Assembly: GCA_006937955.1 (NCBI GenBank)
Contig: SSNP01000025.1
Span: 4,417,686 to 4,481,685, forward strand
Direction of reading: 5' to 3'
Source: Pachypanchax playfairii
Lineage: Eukaryota; Chordata; Actinopteri; Cyprinodontiformes; Aplocheilidae
Length of the DNA: 64,000 nt
Part shown: piece by piece, positions 22,896 through 35,770 of the stretch
Numbering within the stretch: position 1 is the first letter of the stretch
Layout: each line of letters opens with the position of its first letter
Position numbers and translations under genes: made by a program
Notes under the pieces: model-generated
Databases searched by the model: none
The model's input: only the letters and a program-made list of their open reading frames with translations
Told to the model about the DNA's origin: nothing

Positions 22896-25611
22896 CTGGG
22901 AAAGGAGAAGAAGAATGGACAAAGGAGGAGGATCAGTTCTGCTCTTTCAGATTAGCTAATATGTTGTTTTAATAACACTTCCTGCTTTTTGGGGACGGAG
23001 TGTTAAAGCATTTATGAAGATGACTTCAAGTTGTTGCTGCAGACGATGACTCAAACTACTGAATACAGAGAAATTTTTAATTTATCACATAAGATAGATT
23101 AGTTTGTTAAACAAATGATGCTGTGCATGTCTGAACATATATTTACCTTAAAAAAGTAAGAACTATATTATGTTTAATATCTAAACACCAGAGGAAGATT
23201 AGCTTTTTTGTTTACAGTGACTGTAAATTGCCTTTCATTATACAGAAAAACAAACTGCGTAATTTATGGCATTTCAACAGAAAGAGGAAATACCGTTTAC
23301 TATCTGTTTCTAAAAATAGACATCTGTAAGATTTTACTAATGGAAGTTTGTGGTTTCTTTTCCCTCTTGCAGAAGAACTAACCAAACAGGATTGAGCAGG
23401 ATTTTGGAGAGCAAAAAATCCTGGACACGCTCAAAAAAAACATGTCCTAAAGAAAATCTAGCAGATTTTGTAACTTTTTAAATTTGACATCTAATTCAAC
23501 AATAAAATACTTTAAAACATCTTGGCCAAAAGCATTTTTTTCAGATTTCTGCAGGTTATGCCAAAACACAGAAACTGGCAGTTGCCCCTGAAGCAAAATC
23601 ATTAGTCTATAAATAAAGCATCTTCAGAATAACAACAAGTAAATCAAGCTTCATGATAAATTACCTTGAAAATTTGGCAGGTAATTACTGTCCTCGTCTT
23701 TAACCTTCCCAAACAATTCTTAAAAAAAAAGTGTTTTAGTTTTATAACTGAATTATTACCCATTTCCCCTCTTTTACAGGATAACTTTATTAAGTATATT
23801 GAATTGACCTACATTTATGAAAACAAAAACAGCACAACAGTTATCCTGGATTCTATTTTATGTTGGAATATAAAAGTTCTAAAATCAGAAAAATCAACTT
23901 TAATATATCCTGAAGCGTAAAATACTGAGAGATACCTTGTTTTTAGTTTGCACTGTTGATTTTATTGATTGAGCTCAAGTTTCCCAACGGAAACACAATA
24001 AAGTTCAGTGACATAATTCTAAAGTTGGAGTTCCAATTTGTTAGGTAAATTAAACAACAAAACAATTTACAGTTAAATAATAATAGTGAACTCGGTCTGT
24101 TTTCTGGGATTGTTTTCACACATCGTCCCCCATTTGTATATTCTTGTCACACAAACAAAATGACTCGCTCTTTGCATGCTTTTGGGGCTATTTACATAGC
24201 ACGGCCGAGTCAGTGGGAAAGACTGCCTCATCCAATGTTAAATACAGGATCAAGGAAGGAAACAGCTTGGTAAAAGGCTGCAGGTGGTTTCTGCCCATGA
24301 TTCACATACAGATGCACTTGCCTATGCACAAAAGAAATGCACAATGACTCACAAGAACCATGAGACAAAGCTTTAGGAACACCAGGACATCAGATGAACC
24401 AACTGCACACTAACAAGGAAAAGTGTTAAAAAATGCAGCAAGCAACAACAAGTTCTAGATGTATATGTGACTGTTTATTTATATGTTTTAAGAAACTTCA
24501 ATAAACCACCTTGCAGGCAAAACCCCACATAAACGTTCCAAACCCACACCCACACAGAGAGACACACATTCTCATGAAGTGCACTCAAACAGCTGCACAC
24601 ACAAAACAGGCTTGAACAGACACCTATTGCACAAACCTGTCTGACAGTGAAACCAAAATTTAGAACACATACACACACACACAGAGAGACAGACCCACAC
24701 ACATACACAACAAACTTTAAAAATAACTTTATCTGACATCATCTTTGAGCTGGTGGCTCCTGGTGTTTGTCTGTCACGTAGCAGTGGAAGAAGCAAATGT
24801 CATTCACAGAAAGGTTTGGCCTGACGCCAAGAGCAGCACCGGCTTAAAGGAAATGCAACAATATGTAAAGTGACTGAAGTTTGTGGTGGTTTCTCCAAAT
24901 CTGTTTGACTTATTGAGATGTTACATTGTGCATATGTGTTGGGGTGTGTACGTGTGTATGTTTGTGTCCATTGTGTGCAAGTCCTCCATATTAGGAGGCT
25001 CAAACACAGAGAGGCAGTCCGGATGCTGACTGCGGTTGGAATGACAGAAATCTCTTGGCAAAGACTCACATTCACACAACCGCACACTGCTACGCACATG
25101 TATTCTCTGTAATGACAGCACAGAATAATACAGTTATTATTCAGAGGAAAATGAGGATAGAACAGGCTTATACAAGGAAACAAAGGCTGATGCAGTACAC
25201 ACACACACTCATGCACACACACGCACACAAACTCTCGAACGGGAAAGCCACTGTCTCCTGCTTTTTCTGCCTCCCACGAAACACATGCTAGTTCAATATT
25301 TACCTACAAAAAGGTCTTTAGTTACTACGTGGAACCCCTGCCTAAAACACACACACCTTCACTGATGAAGTAACTTGGTGATGTCACCCCTCAATCCAGG
25401 AATCTATTAAAAAAAACACTGTCAATTGCAAACAAGTACTTAAGCACACAGAAGAATGCATTTTTATTTATTTTTTTTAAAGTTTGATGACATGAAATCA
25501 GGAGCAGGAGGAGGAGCAGAAACCAATAGATAAATCGGTTTGGAAGGAAAAATAACATGTTCTCCTGTTGATGTTTTATGACTCAAGCCCTAACATCAGC
25601 CTGTGTGTATG

Positions 25612-25623
25612 TGGGGGGGGGGG
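25612..25623. repeat. Poly-G tract
   Basis: A short G run lies in the large 5' intron of hdac7, next to GTGTGTATGTG simple sequence. Confidence 0.8.
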
Positions 25624-26995
25624 GTGCAAAAAAAGGTGAGAAGACCAGTTATTAAAGTTTAAAACAACACTGAAAGAAGTTTTCCATGCTGTCATTTGTA
25701 TTCTTACCATTTATTGTTATTATACACTTAAGGAAATCTGAAGCTACTATTTTTCTTGCATCCTAAAGACTAAAGTTTGGATCATCAAACTTTTAGACTG
25801 AAGTTTTATTTAGTTTTAGTGAAACTTCAACCTTTCTAAGAATTTGACTGTCTTGCTGCCTGATGACAAGATTCATAATTAACTTTAGTCTTGCAGAATG
25901 ACTAAAGAGTCTATTTTAAAAAAACGGTTTAGTCTTTCTCTTGGGCCTCTCGTTAACCTGATGCTGTGGTGCTATGTAGGATATTATATGACAGTGTATT
26001 TACTTCAGCATAGTGTTGTTACTCAAAAAGTATCACAAATCTCAACCTTGTGCTGGTGATTCTGTCTTGATTTTCCTTAAATAACATTTTTGGAATCAGA
26101 GACATTTTTGGAAGCATTTGGTATCTTTGCATTCAGAAAACCAGCAGCCAGTGAAGTTAAATTACTATTAAAAGTATCACTAGTTTATCGGTCCAATTAT
26201 GTTAAAGATTTTGTGATTAACTTGGAGTTTGTTCTGTTGTAGGAATTCCTTGTTTTTTCATACAACCTAACTTTCCACTAGGTGGTTTCAAACTTTTTTC
26301 TCAACTACTGGAATAAAATCTTTGGGATCTTTACCAGCAGGATTTTACAGCTACAAAGCGCTGCATGAGTGGGAACATGGTAACGCAGGAATGGAGGGTA
26401 TCGAGGAGTCGATTATCAGCCTCAGAATGCTTTAAACTGAAAGACCTTATCAAATTTACAAGATCGAGTAGTTAGAAGATTAATTTTCAATTTTACATTT
26501 TTGCACAAATCGCTGCATGACACAACATGACTGAATTCAGAAGCAACAGTTGTCTTTACTAAAGCAAAGTGGTTTCTACAACTGACAGATGCTGTGAGTT
26601 AAAGTGTGAGAGTTACTTTGTATGAGAGCATCAGTGTGTCATTATGGAAATCACCAAGGCAGCAGTGTGATACCCTTCAAATGGAAACAGACGGTTGGAA
26701 ATGTGCTGATTTATCAGACAGATTATGTTCTCCACAAAGACAAAATGAGACACGTGCGTGCGTGTGTGTATGTCTGTGCATGTTCATGTGTGTGAACGAA
26801 TACGTGAGTGATAGACTGTGAGAGATTTTTTCCTCCACAGCATATAAAAAGAAGTTATGGCTTCTCCCTGAATCCCTTCAGTGGAATTACCTAATTTGCA
26901 TGTGTGTAAAGCTTAATCAGGTTTTACAGGTAGGACAAGAACATTAAAAGAAAAAAAAAAAAGTTTTTGTCAATCTCTTAGTCCCATGTTTCCAT

Positions 26996-27691
26996 CTCAA
27001 TAGCTACGTTTACATGGGCACATTTAATCGGAATAAACACCCAATCGGATAAAAAAGACGTCATGTAAACATGTCAATCAGAATGTTTTGATCCGATGCA
27101 GCCTGATCAGAATGAAATTTCCTTCCGATCGAGAGGGGTGGTTTTGTCCGATCTTCCATTTGGATAGACGTGCATGTATACACCCATTCGGAAAGAAAGG
27201 GTGAAAAAAGCCCTTTGCGCATGCGTACAACTTAAGCGTGACGTCTTTCCGCTTTCGCAGACCCAAGTAGAAAACATGGCGGGTTAGGGTTAGTGGTCTG
27301 CTGGTGCAGTCATCCTGTCATCCTGCTCTTCTGTCCTGTGGGGGAGGAGCAGTAGTAATATGTATTCAGCCTCTAGCTTGGTTAATGCGACCAGTAAAAA
27401 CCCAAACATAACGGTAATCACCTGCAGAAGGTCCATATTGGGGAAAACGTGAGTCAGCTCGAGCACACGATGGGGCGGGAAAGACGCGCAGAAAGGACGG
27501 AGTTTGTTTTGTTTTTTTTTCTTACCCCGGAAAGACAACTTGCTGTGCGCATGCTCAACTCATTTAATCTGATCGAGTGCTTGGTGCATGTGTACTCATG
27601 GCATGATCAGATCATTGCAGTTGGGAACTCCGATCAACCAAGATTTTAATCAGATTGGGGAAATTTGGCGCATGTAAACGTAGCTATTGAG
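26996..27691. mobile_element. MITE-like non-autonomous DNA transposon, 696 bp
   Basis: Perfect 21-nt terminal inverted repeats occupy 26996-27016 and 27671-27691, with core GCTACGTTTACATG. The interior holds further sub-terminal copies of ATGTAAACATG and TAATCxGAT-type motifs, and no transposase. A small - strand ORF (27290-27538) has a hydrophobic stretch but is probably incidental. No clear target-site duplication could be picked out beyond the inverted repeats, so the exact ends may be a few bases off. The superfamily is not assigned. Confidence 0.8.
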
Positions 27692-29423
27692 TGCAGATGT
27701 CAACACTGAAAATTTCAGAGGAAAAAGACTACATCACTATACATTACATCATTTGAAAACAACATATTAGGAGAAACAATCTGTTAAAAAACAGTAAAAC
27801 TCAAACAACTGGAAAAGTGAGTTGCTCAGCAATCTTCAACAACAACATGACTGGGTTTTTTGTTTTGTTATTTTGCACACTGATAAAGATGACAGTCGGC
27901 ATACAGAGCAAACACCACCCCTTTACAGACATGGACACAAGCATTGGTACCCTTATGTTAATAAAAATATATGAATAAAACTTATAAAGCTTGCCTGGAC
28001 AAAAATGATGCTATCCATAGAAATGATAGCAAATAATTTGAATATAAGGATATGTTAAACTTAAGTCTGTCTAGTAATTATCTGGTTGGCATCATGGTTT
28101 GCACCACACTAAACATAAACTACACGAAGCTAAGTAGAGAGTTGTCTCAGGAGATTAGAAAGAAAACTGTTGACAAACACAATTTAAAGGCTTTTAATTA
28201 ACCGATTTTTTAAAACCTTATCATTCTGACTTTTATCAGATTCAAATCATTACAGTGATGACTGTGTTCTTGTCTTTAATGGAAGTATATGAACAATCTT
28301 GTCCACGTCTGCCTTTATATACAAATATAGTTACAACACCTTCTTCTCGTTTGACTGTACTGCTTGAATGAATGTGTCTCAATCACTCCACACCTTTTAA
28401 CAACAGTAGAGAAAGATGTCATTACCTCGGGACGTTTGAGTCTGAGTCATGAGCACACAAAAATTTTAATGTTTCTGTAGGGGGAAAATCCAAACTGTTA
28501 AAAGTCTGATAAAAATGAAAGAGGAAATTTTTCTTGAAACATAAATAATGTAGAAGGAAAAAATGGTCTAAAAAATGCTGCACAATAGCAAATTCTTACT
28601 ATTTCTCACTTCCTTATTTAACAAACTAAAATCTCAACTTTATGCTGAAAGTGCAGTTTAAATCTCTTCCTGTGTGAATGTCGTGCAAGACTATGTTTTT
28701 TATGGCAAAGATGATGAAAATAATGTAGAAAAACACACAAAAGAATAAAAGTCTTTCTTTATAAATTAATAGGAAACAAGCTCTTAAGCTTTTACAGTTA
28801 CAAACACTGCTTCTGCACTGCTTTTTTCTGGAAAAAAAATTATATTAATAGATTTGTGAGTAAATTTCTTTGCAAAAAAGGAAATAAAAACAAGTGTGAA
28901 AAGTGGTAGGTTCCCCTTTTCCTGCAGTAATTAGTCTGAATGTAAATGCACACTACAAACAGCTGAGACTTCAAAACAAAACGTATAAATTATACATATT
29001 TATACGTGCATGATAAAACAGACAGGATTTGTTTGTGTGAGAGACAGTGACAGAGGAGGGTTGACGTCTGATGCAACATGGGTCCAGTTTCCGAAGTCCT
29101 CACTGAGTTTCCATAAACATTCAGACCTGCTGTCTCCTCAGTCAAGAGGCTCCCACACACAGTGCAAGCTGCTTGAGTTGCTGTTGTAGTAGCAACTGCA
29201 GCAAAACAAAGGTTATCAAAGAACAAGTGGGACAGACAGCTGTATACTAATTCCTAAAAAGACATAAAAGACTACTTCTCCCCACCATCTTTAATATTCT
29301 GGCATCATCCTAGTATATTACAGTGGCAAATAACACAGCAACATCTGGATCCCAGTACACAGAGTCCTATGAATTTGGTGCAACTACTTTCATCTCCTCT
29401 TCATAAGACAAAATCCTTGAGGA

Positions 29424-29443
29424 CACACACACACACACACACA
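29424..29443. repeat. (AC)n microsatellite
   Basis: A short CA run in the hdac7 5' intron. Confidence 0.8.
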
Positions 29444-30080
29444 AAGTAAACTACAAAGGCAAAGTCAAAGGCACATACCCCTGTTTGTCATGTAAATATC
29501 CAGCAGTGTGAAACCCCCCCAGTAGCACTTCTACCTCAGTCAGCTCACAGCAGGATCTATAATTAGACAGCAAGCTCCACTCCCCTCCAGTCATCTTTTA
29601 CTGCTGGCCACATCCTCTTTTTCTTTAACTCCTTCTCTCTCTCTCATACTTGTCTTCCTTCCCTCTCTCTTTTTCTGCCACTCAGTCCAAACCATTTGAT
29701 TTTTTACATTTGGTTCATACAATCCTTGTGCGTTTTCTGGTTACTTGGCATCCTCAGCCACACCGCAGAATTTTTATCAAATGCCATCTTCCACTACTGC
29801 ATATTGATTTGTAACTGAAATTCAGTCCAATAAAGAAAACAGGTAGACAATATAATCTAAATCAGCCTCACACAACACAGAACATCAAAATGTTAAAACA
29901 TTATTAATAGCCGTCAAAATAAACAGACATCAAGCAAACCAAAGTGCTTCAGATGCTCCATTTAGTGTTTAAAAAAAAAAAATCAGCTTCTCTTGTTTCA
30001 TAAATTTTCAGCATCAGTTTGACCATTTGTTACTTTAATTAAGTGATCTTTAAAGATCCATTTGATTAACAGCAGGGGCT

Positions 30081-30180
30081 GTAACCATGGTGACAGGGGC
30101 AGGCCTGTCAACAGGAAGTTGAGTCTATAAAAGCACAACAATGAGAGAACCCGAGTGGCTTCCTGTTTGAGAGCTCAGTT
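30081..30180 (+). promoter_or_regulatory. Promoter-like cluster: RFX X-box, ETS-type core and TATA box
   Basis: GTAACCATGGTGAC at 30081-30094 fits the palindromic X-box bound by RFX factors (GTNNCCATGGNNAC). It is followed by an inverted pair TGACAGG/CCTGTCA (30091-30097 and 30104-30110), an ETS-type ACAGGAAGTT (30111-30120) and CTATAAAAG (TATAAA at 30126-30131). The TATA box points to a + strand start near 30157-30162, antisense to hdac7. Motif identities are read directly; that this is an active promoter or enhancer is inference. Confidence 0.4.
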
Positions 30181-32289
30181 TAGACTCCCATTTCCTCTCC
30201 TCTCCTTCCTTGTTGTTGTGGCGCTGCTGCCGCAGTGTTTTTGCTTCAGAAGAACTTTTGTTTTGTTTTGTTTTATTACTGACTAGTTAAATTTGCTTCT
30301 TTCTGGATGGATAAATGAATCTGAAAGCTTTTGCTGATGTCAAGTTATTATTTTTTTAAACAAAGTTCCTCAAAGTTTCCCATCAAAATAACTGTTATTA
30401 AAACCACAGACATATTTCTAAATCACTGCTTCTACACTTATACTGAAAAGCAAAGACCTCTGACATCACCTAACAATTCTGATTAATGACTAAATGTGAC
30501 CTGAAGGTAACACACTAATGTGATGAACACACTTGTTTACAAACACACCCATTATAGGAACATGGAAAACTACTAAGTACGTTATTGACAATCCAGTTAG
30601 GTTGTGCCTCATTCATTCCAAATATATGTAGGACAAAATGGGCCACAGCAAAGCTGAAGTACTTCTTGTGGAACTTTTAAATGCTAATTCATGCTATTTC
30701 AGTCATAATATGTCTGCATTTTAGGACATTTTATAAAATGACTTTGAGCAAAAGTTAAAGAAACAGAGACTTTCCTAAAATTAACAACTGCTCTTGTTTT
30801 AAGTCCTCATTATGTAAAATAAGGAAAAGAAATTAAAATAAATGTTAAACATGTTTGAATTGTTAAAAGAAAAAAAATGAACAAAGGAGAGATAATCTAA
30901 GCTGACTGCTCCTTATTTTACATTATTTTTAGGGAAGTGTTGTGGTTTGATTTTTCTTTAGAAATCAGCTGTGGCTGTAGAATTTCTTTATTTATTTATT
31001 TTTTCCCAGTGGTGCAGTTTTATTTCTCTGCCTGCAACTCCTAGCAAGGGACATTTCGGCATTGTGTTCGCATGTTTGGCTTTTCTTCGTCCACACATTT
31101 GGTTAATTGGCGACTGTAAATTACTTATCTGATCCCAGAAATTCCAGCAACTTGTTTTTCTCAGAAAAGATTAATCAGCAATTTACAGTTCAGAGCAGTT
31201 AATTTGAAATCTAGCGTTAGGGCAGTGATTCACTCTTCGTTAGATGTTAAAATGATTTGTGAAAGAGTAAAAGGGTTTAGGCATGTATTCATGAAAAAAG
31301 AAAATCCACACAGTTGCCAAATCAGCCTTGTGCAACACAGGATCTCCATGAATAGTCAAAAACTGACAGTTAGTATCACATGTTTGTGACAGTCTTTCTG
31401 TGTTTTCATTCGCTGAAAGTGTCCGTACTACCAGTAAAGTCTTAGTCAGAGTCTTCAACATGAAAAGAAAACAATGTATCTGTATTGTGTGTTATTGTGT
31501 AACTTTACTAAGGAAAAGCTCAACACTTTTAGTAGAACTAATGAGACAGATGAGACCTTTGCAGAAACATTATACGTCTTTAATTCTGATAAATCTGTTC
31601 ATTTTTGTAATTTATGACTAAATAATTTGCTTCCACTGTCTCACTTTATTATTCTTTGACTTATTTCCCTTTCAGGATCAATTTTACCACCTCATCTCTC
31701 TCTTCCCTCCTTTATCCCGTGGAATCCACAGCTGTCACTCCCATTCAAACCCCCTTTTCTTCCCATAGCAGCTGGCTGGACTGTGGTCTGTGTGTACGCA
31801 GGCATGCATGCGGATCTGCCTGCCTGCAACTGTCACCAAACTATTTCTATATATACAGTCTCACTCTGCCAGTACATACTCAAGTGTTCAAGTGTAAATG
31901 GTAGTGTGTGTGACTGTCAACACGTTTAAGTACTACTTTATGCTTCGTGTGTATCTCTGTGTGTACATAACTGTGAGTGTGTGTTACAGGGAGAGATAGA
32001 TAGGGACAACCCTCTTAAGTGAAAACACAACACAGAGTTAAGTGAGGACACCAGAGGAGCCTAAATCATCCAAGTGTCTCTGGATAATATCTGCTTCTAA
32101 GTCTGTGTGCAAGATGCTTTTTTTAAGGAAGGGCTGATTTGATGCCCTCGTAATGCAAAGCCTCTGTCATGTTCAATACATACATGCACTTTAAAAAGTC
32201 CATAAGTAATTCATTAAGTGTTCTCTTTACATACATAGTAGAGACACAGAGGCAACACTTTTATATACAGTTGCTGATTATGTGTTTAT

Positions 32290-32420
32290 GTTGTATGACA
32301 TGCCTTGCAGCAAGAAGATCCTGGATTCAGTGTTCGATTGTGGTCTTTCTGCATGAAGTTTACACGTTCTCTATGTGCATGTGTGGAGTTTTCTTCCTGG
32401 ACTTTGGTTTACTACTCAGA
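32290..32420 (-). repeat. Teleost dispersed-repeat fragment (inverse orientation)
   Basis: CAGCAAGAAGATCCTGGATT, then GTCTTTCTGCATGAAGTTTA and CACGTTCTC...TGTGTGGAG, matches a repeat that I recognise from many teleost genomes ('cagcaagaaggtcctgggttc ... tgtggagtttgcatgttctc'). The same family occurs in the opposite orientation at 57340-57600. This copy is degenerate and truncated. Confidence 0.65.
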
Positions 32421-32704
32421 CCCAAGGCTCCAGTGTTGAAATCAGACCAACTTTAACTTATATATGGTTAGATCTGAGGTTACCTGTTGTGCCAGGAGTA
32501 ACCCAAATAGATCGGGATGCCAACCACACACTGGTTTTCTCAAACAGCTACACGGTTCTGCCTTTCTGAACATTATAAACAAACTCCCAGACTTTATTAA
32601 CTCACCCATGTGCTTGTGATCCCAGTTAGCACAAACAACAATCAGAATTACTTAGATGCAACTTCCACAGTCGTTCTGATACCAACAAATATTTCAAGCT
32701 TAAT

Positions 32705-32766
32705 CTTTACATGTCTTGCTCCGCAGCTCTGAAAAGTGCTCTGTAAATAAAATTTGATTTATTGAT
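32705..32766 (+). repeat. Repeat tail ending in ATTTGATTTATTGATTG
   Basis: GAAAAGTGCTCTGTAAATAA followed by a TTGATTTATTGATTG tail resembles the 3' end common to teleost retroposons ('gtgctttataaataaa-tttgattgattg'). Only the tail is visible, so the element type is not assigned. Confidence 0.4.
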
Positions 32767-34989
32767 TGGTATAATCCTAGCAGGTAGTTGGAATTCACAC
32801 CTACTTTCTATCTGTAATGAATATACACATTACATAAAAATATGGACCAAATATTTCCATTCCTCAGGTTTTATTCTGTCTTAAAAATTGCAGCATCAAC
32901 GTTGTTTAGATTTTAAACTGATTAAAAAACCTTTTTATTTAATGATGAAAAAAGGTTAATGATCTCAGTTGCAGCCATGTTGGGAAAAAATATCCACAGA
33001 CGTAAATGCATATAAATAAATGGCAGCAGCGGTACTGTACTTCTCTGTACTGACATCCTTTGTGGTTTTTGCTGCTTCAGTAGGTGTTAAAAGAAACAAA
33101 TGTGTCTTGATTCTAAACACACAGAAACACAGTAAAGACTCACAATCTGGAAGTTCAACAAAGTTAGCTAATTAAGTCTGTTTTTTCATAAACTAATCTT
33201 GAGAATATATTTTTTTAATCAGATCATCACACTGCATGTAATCATTAGAGAAAGTGAAAGATACAGATGGAAATTTGTTGAAATATGTTTTCAAAAACAC
33301 TATAATGTTAATGTACAAGAAGAAATGAAATGCACATACAGTAGTTTCAGTCCATCTTATTCCCTCTTTTAACTGATACACTTGCAACAAGACAACAACA
33401 AGGAAATGTTAGTGACTTTTCAATGACTCAAAGGCGGAAATTTTAAATTTACCTGCTTTTAGTAGCTGATGTCAGTAGAAATGGTGATTCTGGAAATGCA
33501 ATCTTCTTTTATCTGTAAAGATAAAGATAAATGTTTAGATAATTGTTTACATTTTGGGTAATAGAAATGTGATAAGAAATGGAAATTCAATTTGAAAATA
33601 ACAATCAAAAATAAAGGTTAAATCTGAAGCAACAATGAACAATACAAAACTATTTTACAATTAAAAAGACAACATAAAGGAATAAATTAGAGCAAAGAAA
33701 GGATTTATCGATGTTATAGGAAAATAAATATGAAACTAGTTAATTATACCCTGTTCTGTTCAATTTCAGGTTCTTCAGAACTCCATTGTCTTATTAATAG
33801 ATCTATTTATATAACTCTCACGCAGGTTACACAGACACATTACACAATCTCACACTGCATAAACAAACTTTTGTCTGTCATTTTTACTTGACTAAGTGTT
33901 GCAATCAGCCAGAAACTGAAAGCCTTAAAACAACTTTTTCATTGTGTGGATGTTCCTGTCGGTCTCCGAGGAGACACCGGGTTTCCAGGCCTCTCTGACA
34001 AATGACAGTCAGTCCTAAACCTGCAGCGCAGCCAGTGAACCTCCAAGAGATCAACTCATCACTCTCACCCATTCTCCTGTCATCTGTTCTCTCCCTCTAA
34101 GGAGCTGCTTATCATAAACAGCTAGATTTTTATAATTATTTTTATTCTAAAAAGTAAAGTCAATCCAAAATATATCTAAAATAAGTGCAACTGGATTTCT
34201 TCTCACCTTTCATCCAAAAGTTTTCCTGAGTTCTGATCATGGTTTGAAAGTTCCAGGCTTAGAAGTTGTTGTGATCCAGATATGAACGGACGTGTTGTGA
34301 CTTTAAATGAGTTTACTCATACCTCCTAAACCATGATCAGAACTAGCAGGTGAAATGTTTTCAAGAGAGAGAGAGAGAAAAGGAAGTCCAGTTGCCCTTT
34401 AACTTTAACCCTTTAACACTGTGACACATAAATAGTGACGACCGCAACGACTGAACAGACATGAACATTTGCAGTAATTCTGACTGACAAGAGTCTATTG
34501 TTTCTTTGCTGGCTTTGCAAAATCTTAATAACATTAGGAATGTTGAAACTTAAGGAACTGAAAGGAACAACTGAAGTTACTTTTAGCTTATAATTGCTGC
34601 AACCAAAATTATTCTTTAATGCGATGAAAAAAATCACAGAGTAATATGAAGTCAAAAAGTTGTCCATTAATAAAAAAATAGCTACTAGTATGTTCATAAA
34701 AAGGAAAAAAATCCTTTAGGTGAGCAAATGATGATTCTGAAAATGGATTCACACTAAAATAACCTTCCATAAAATGACAAAAGAAGAGATTATAACATAT
34801 TGTTATAACATATTGTGTTACATGTTTTAGATTCCACAAAAAGACAAATGGATTTAGGAAACACAGACGTGCAAGTAAGCAAAATATCACAAATATTTAC
34901 CAACTCTTACCTCGTATCAAGCTAGAGGACACAACTGAAGTGTTTGTTTAGTTTAAAGCCATCAAATAAGGTCTTTTTACATTTACATG

Positions 34990-35140
34990 ATAAATTTACA
35001 TTTATTTAACCTGGACAGTCCCATTAAAATAAACTCCCTTTTTCATGGGAGTCATTAGAACATGTGTTGTGAGAGAATACTGGAATTGAACTAGTAACCC
35101 TCCTATTTGGCAGTTATTTGATTTACCTCACACAACACAA
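34990..35140 (+). repeat. Teleost dispersed-repeat fragment
   Basis: CATTTATTTAACCTGGACAG then TCCCATTAAAATAAACTCCC and CATGGGAGTC resemble a repeat frequent in teleosts ('tttatttaaccaggtaagtcccattgagat ... aagggag'). It continues into GAATTGAACTAGTAACCCTC, which fits the 'attcgaacc-aacaaccct' tail of that repeat. It is degenerate and recognised from memory only. Confidence 0.5.
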
Positions 35141-35476
35141 GCCTATATATATCTTATTTCCAAATACTTACTTCAAAAAGGGATTAAACAATAAATAAGA
35201 TTCGCTGACACTTAAAACATCAGCGTTTTCTTATTTTCCATACATTTTATGTTGAATGAGGCCAAAAGTTTTGTTGTTTTCTATGACAATAATCAATAAT
35301 ATTTGGATGATGACAAAACCGTTTAAGTAAAAATACGTTGGAAAGCTACAAGAAACATACATGAATTTAAATACTATAACTTTAACTACTAAATACTATG
35401 ACAAAACTAATGATAGATAAAATGTAAACAATTTAAAAGACCAAATAAAGAGGACAATGTATTTGTCTGACTGAGA

Positions 35477-35770
35477 TCACTGAGTAGTGAGTCTTAAAGC
35501 TGAGAAGCCTGAACAGAAAAGACCTGATACCTCATGTGACAAGTTGTGATTTAGGAACTGAAGGGCCCCACCGAAAGATCTCAAGCAGCGAGTTAGTACA
35601 CGAAAGGTCAAAGGGTCAGATAAACAGGCAGGAGCCTGACCGTTTAAAGCTTTAAAAACATGCAATAAAACTTTGAAACATCTTCTAATGTTCACAAGGA
35701 GCCAACGAGTCTCACTCTCGGTACCTGTTATAAACCTGGCTGCAGCTTTTATACCGACTGCTTGTGTTTA
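35477..35770. repeat. Transposable-element relic, class uncertain
   Basis: On the - strand 35695-35477 encodes 72 residues (RRCFKVLLHVFKALNGQAPACLSD...), which resemble the C-terminal segment of LINE ORF2 proteins (FKVLLLxYKALNGLAPxYLxDLL). On the + strand the stretch AAAACTTTGAAACATCTTCT...AAGGAGCCAACGAGTCTCAC, then GGCTGCAGCTTTTATACCGA, resembles another common teleost repeat ('gattttaaaatcaattct...gggagccaatg ... ctgcagcattctg'). The two readings conflict or overlap, so I call only a degenerate element. Confidence 0.45.

Noticed and set aside
24475..25228. Cys/Val-rich - strand frames up to 142 codons
   Set aside because: They are translations of CA/GT simple sequence (CVCVCV-type).
28434..28452. 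Donor-like site after an ATG (MTQTQTSR) as an alternative hdac7 start
   Set aside because: No credible acceptor upstream, and the first coding exon has in-frame stops before MDLRVG, so it could not extend the protein.
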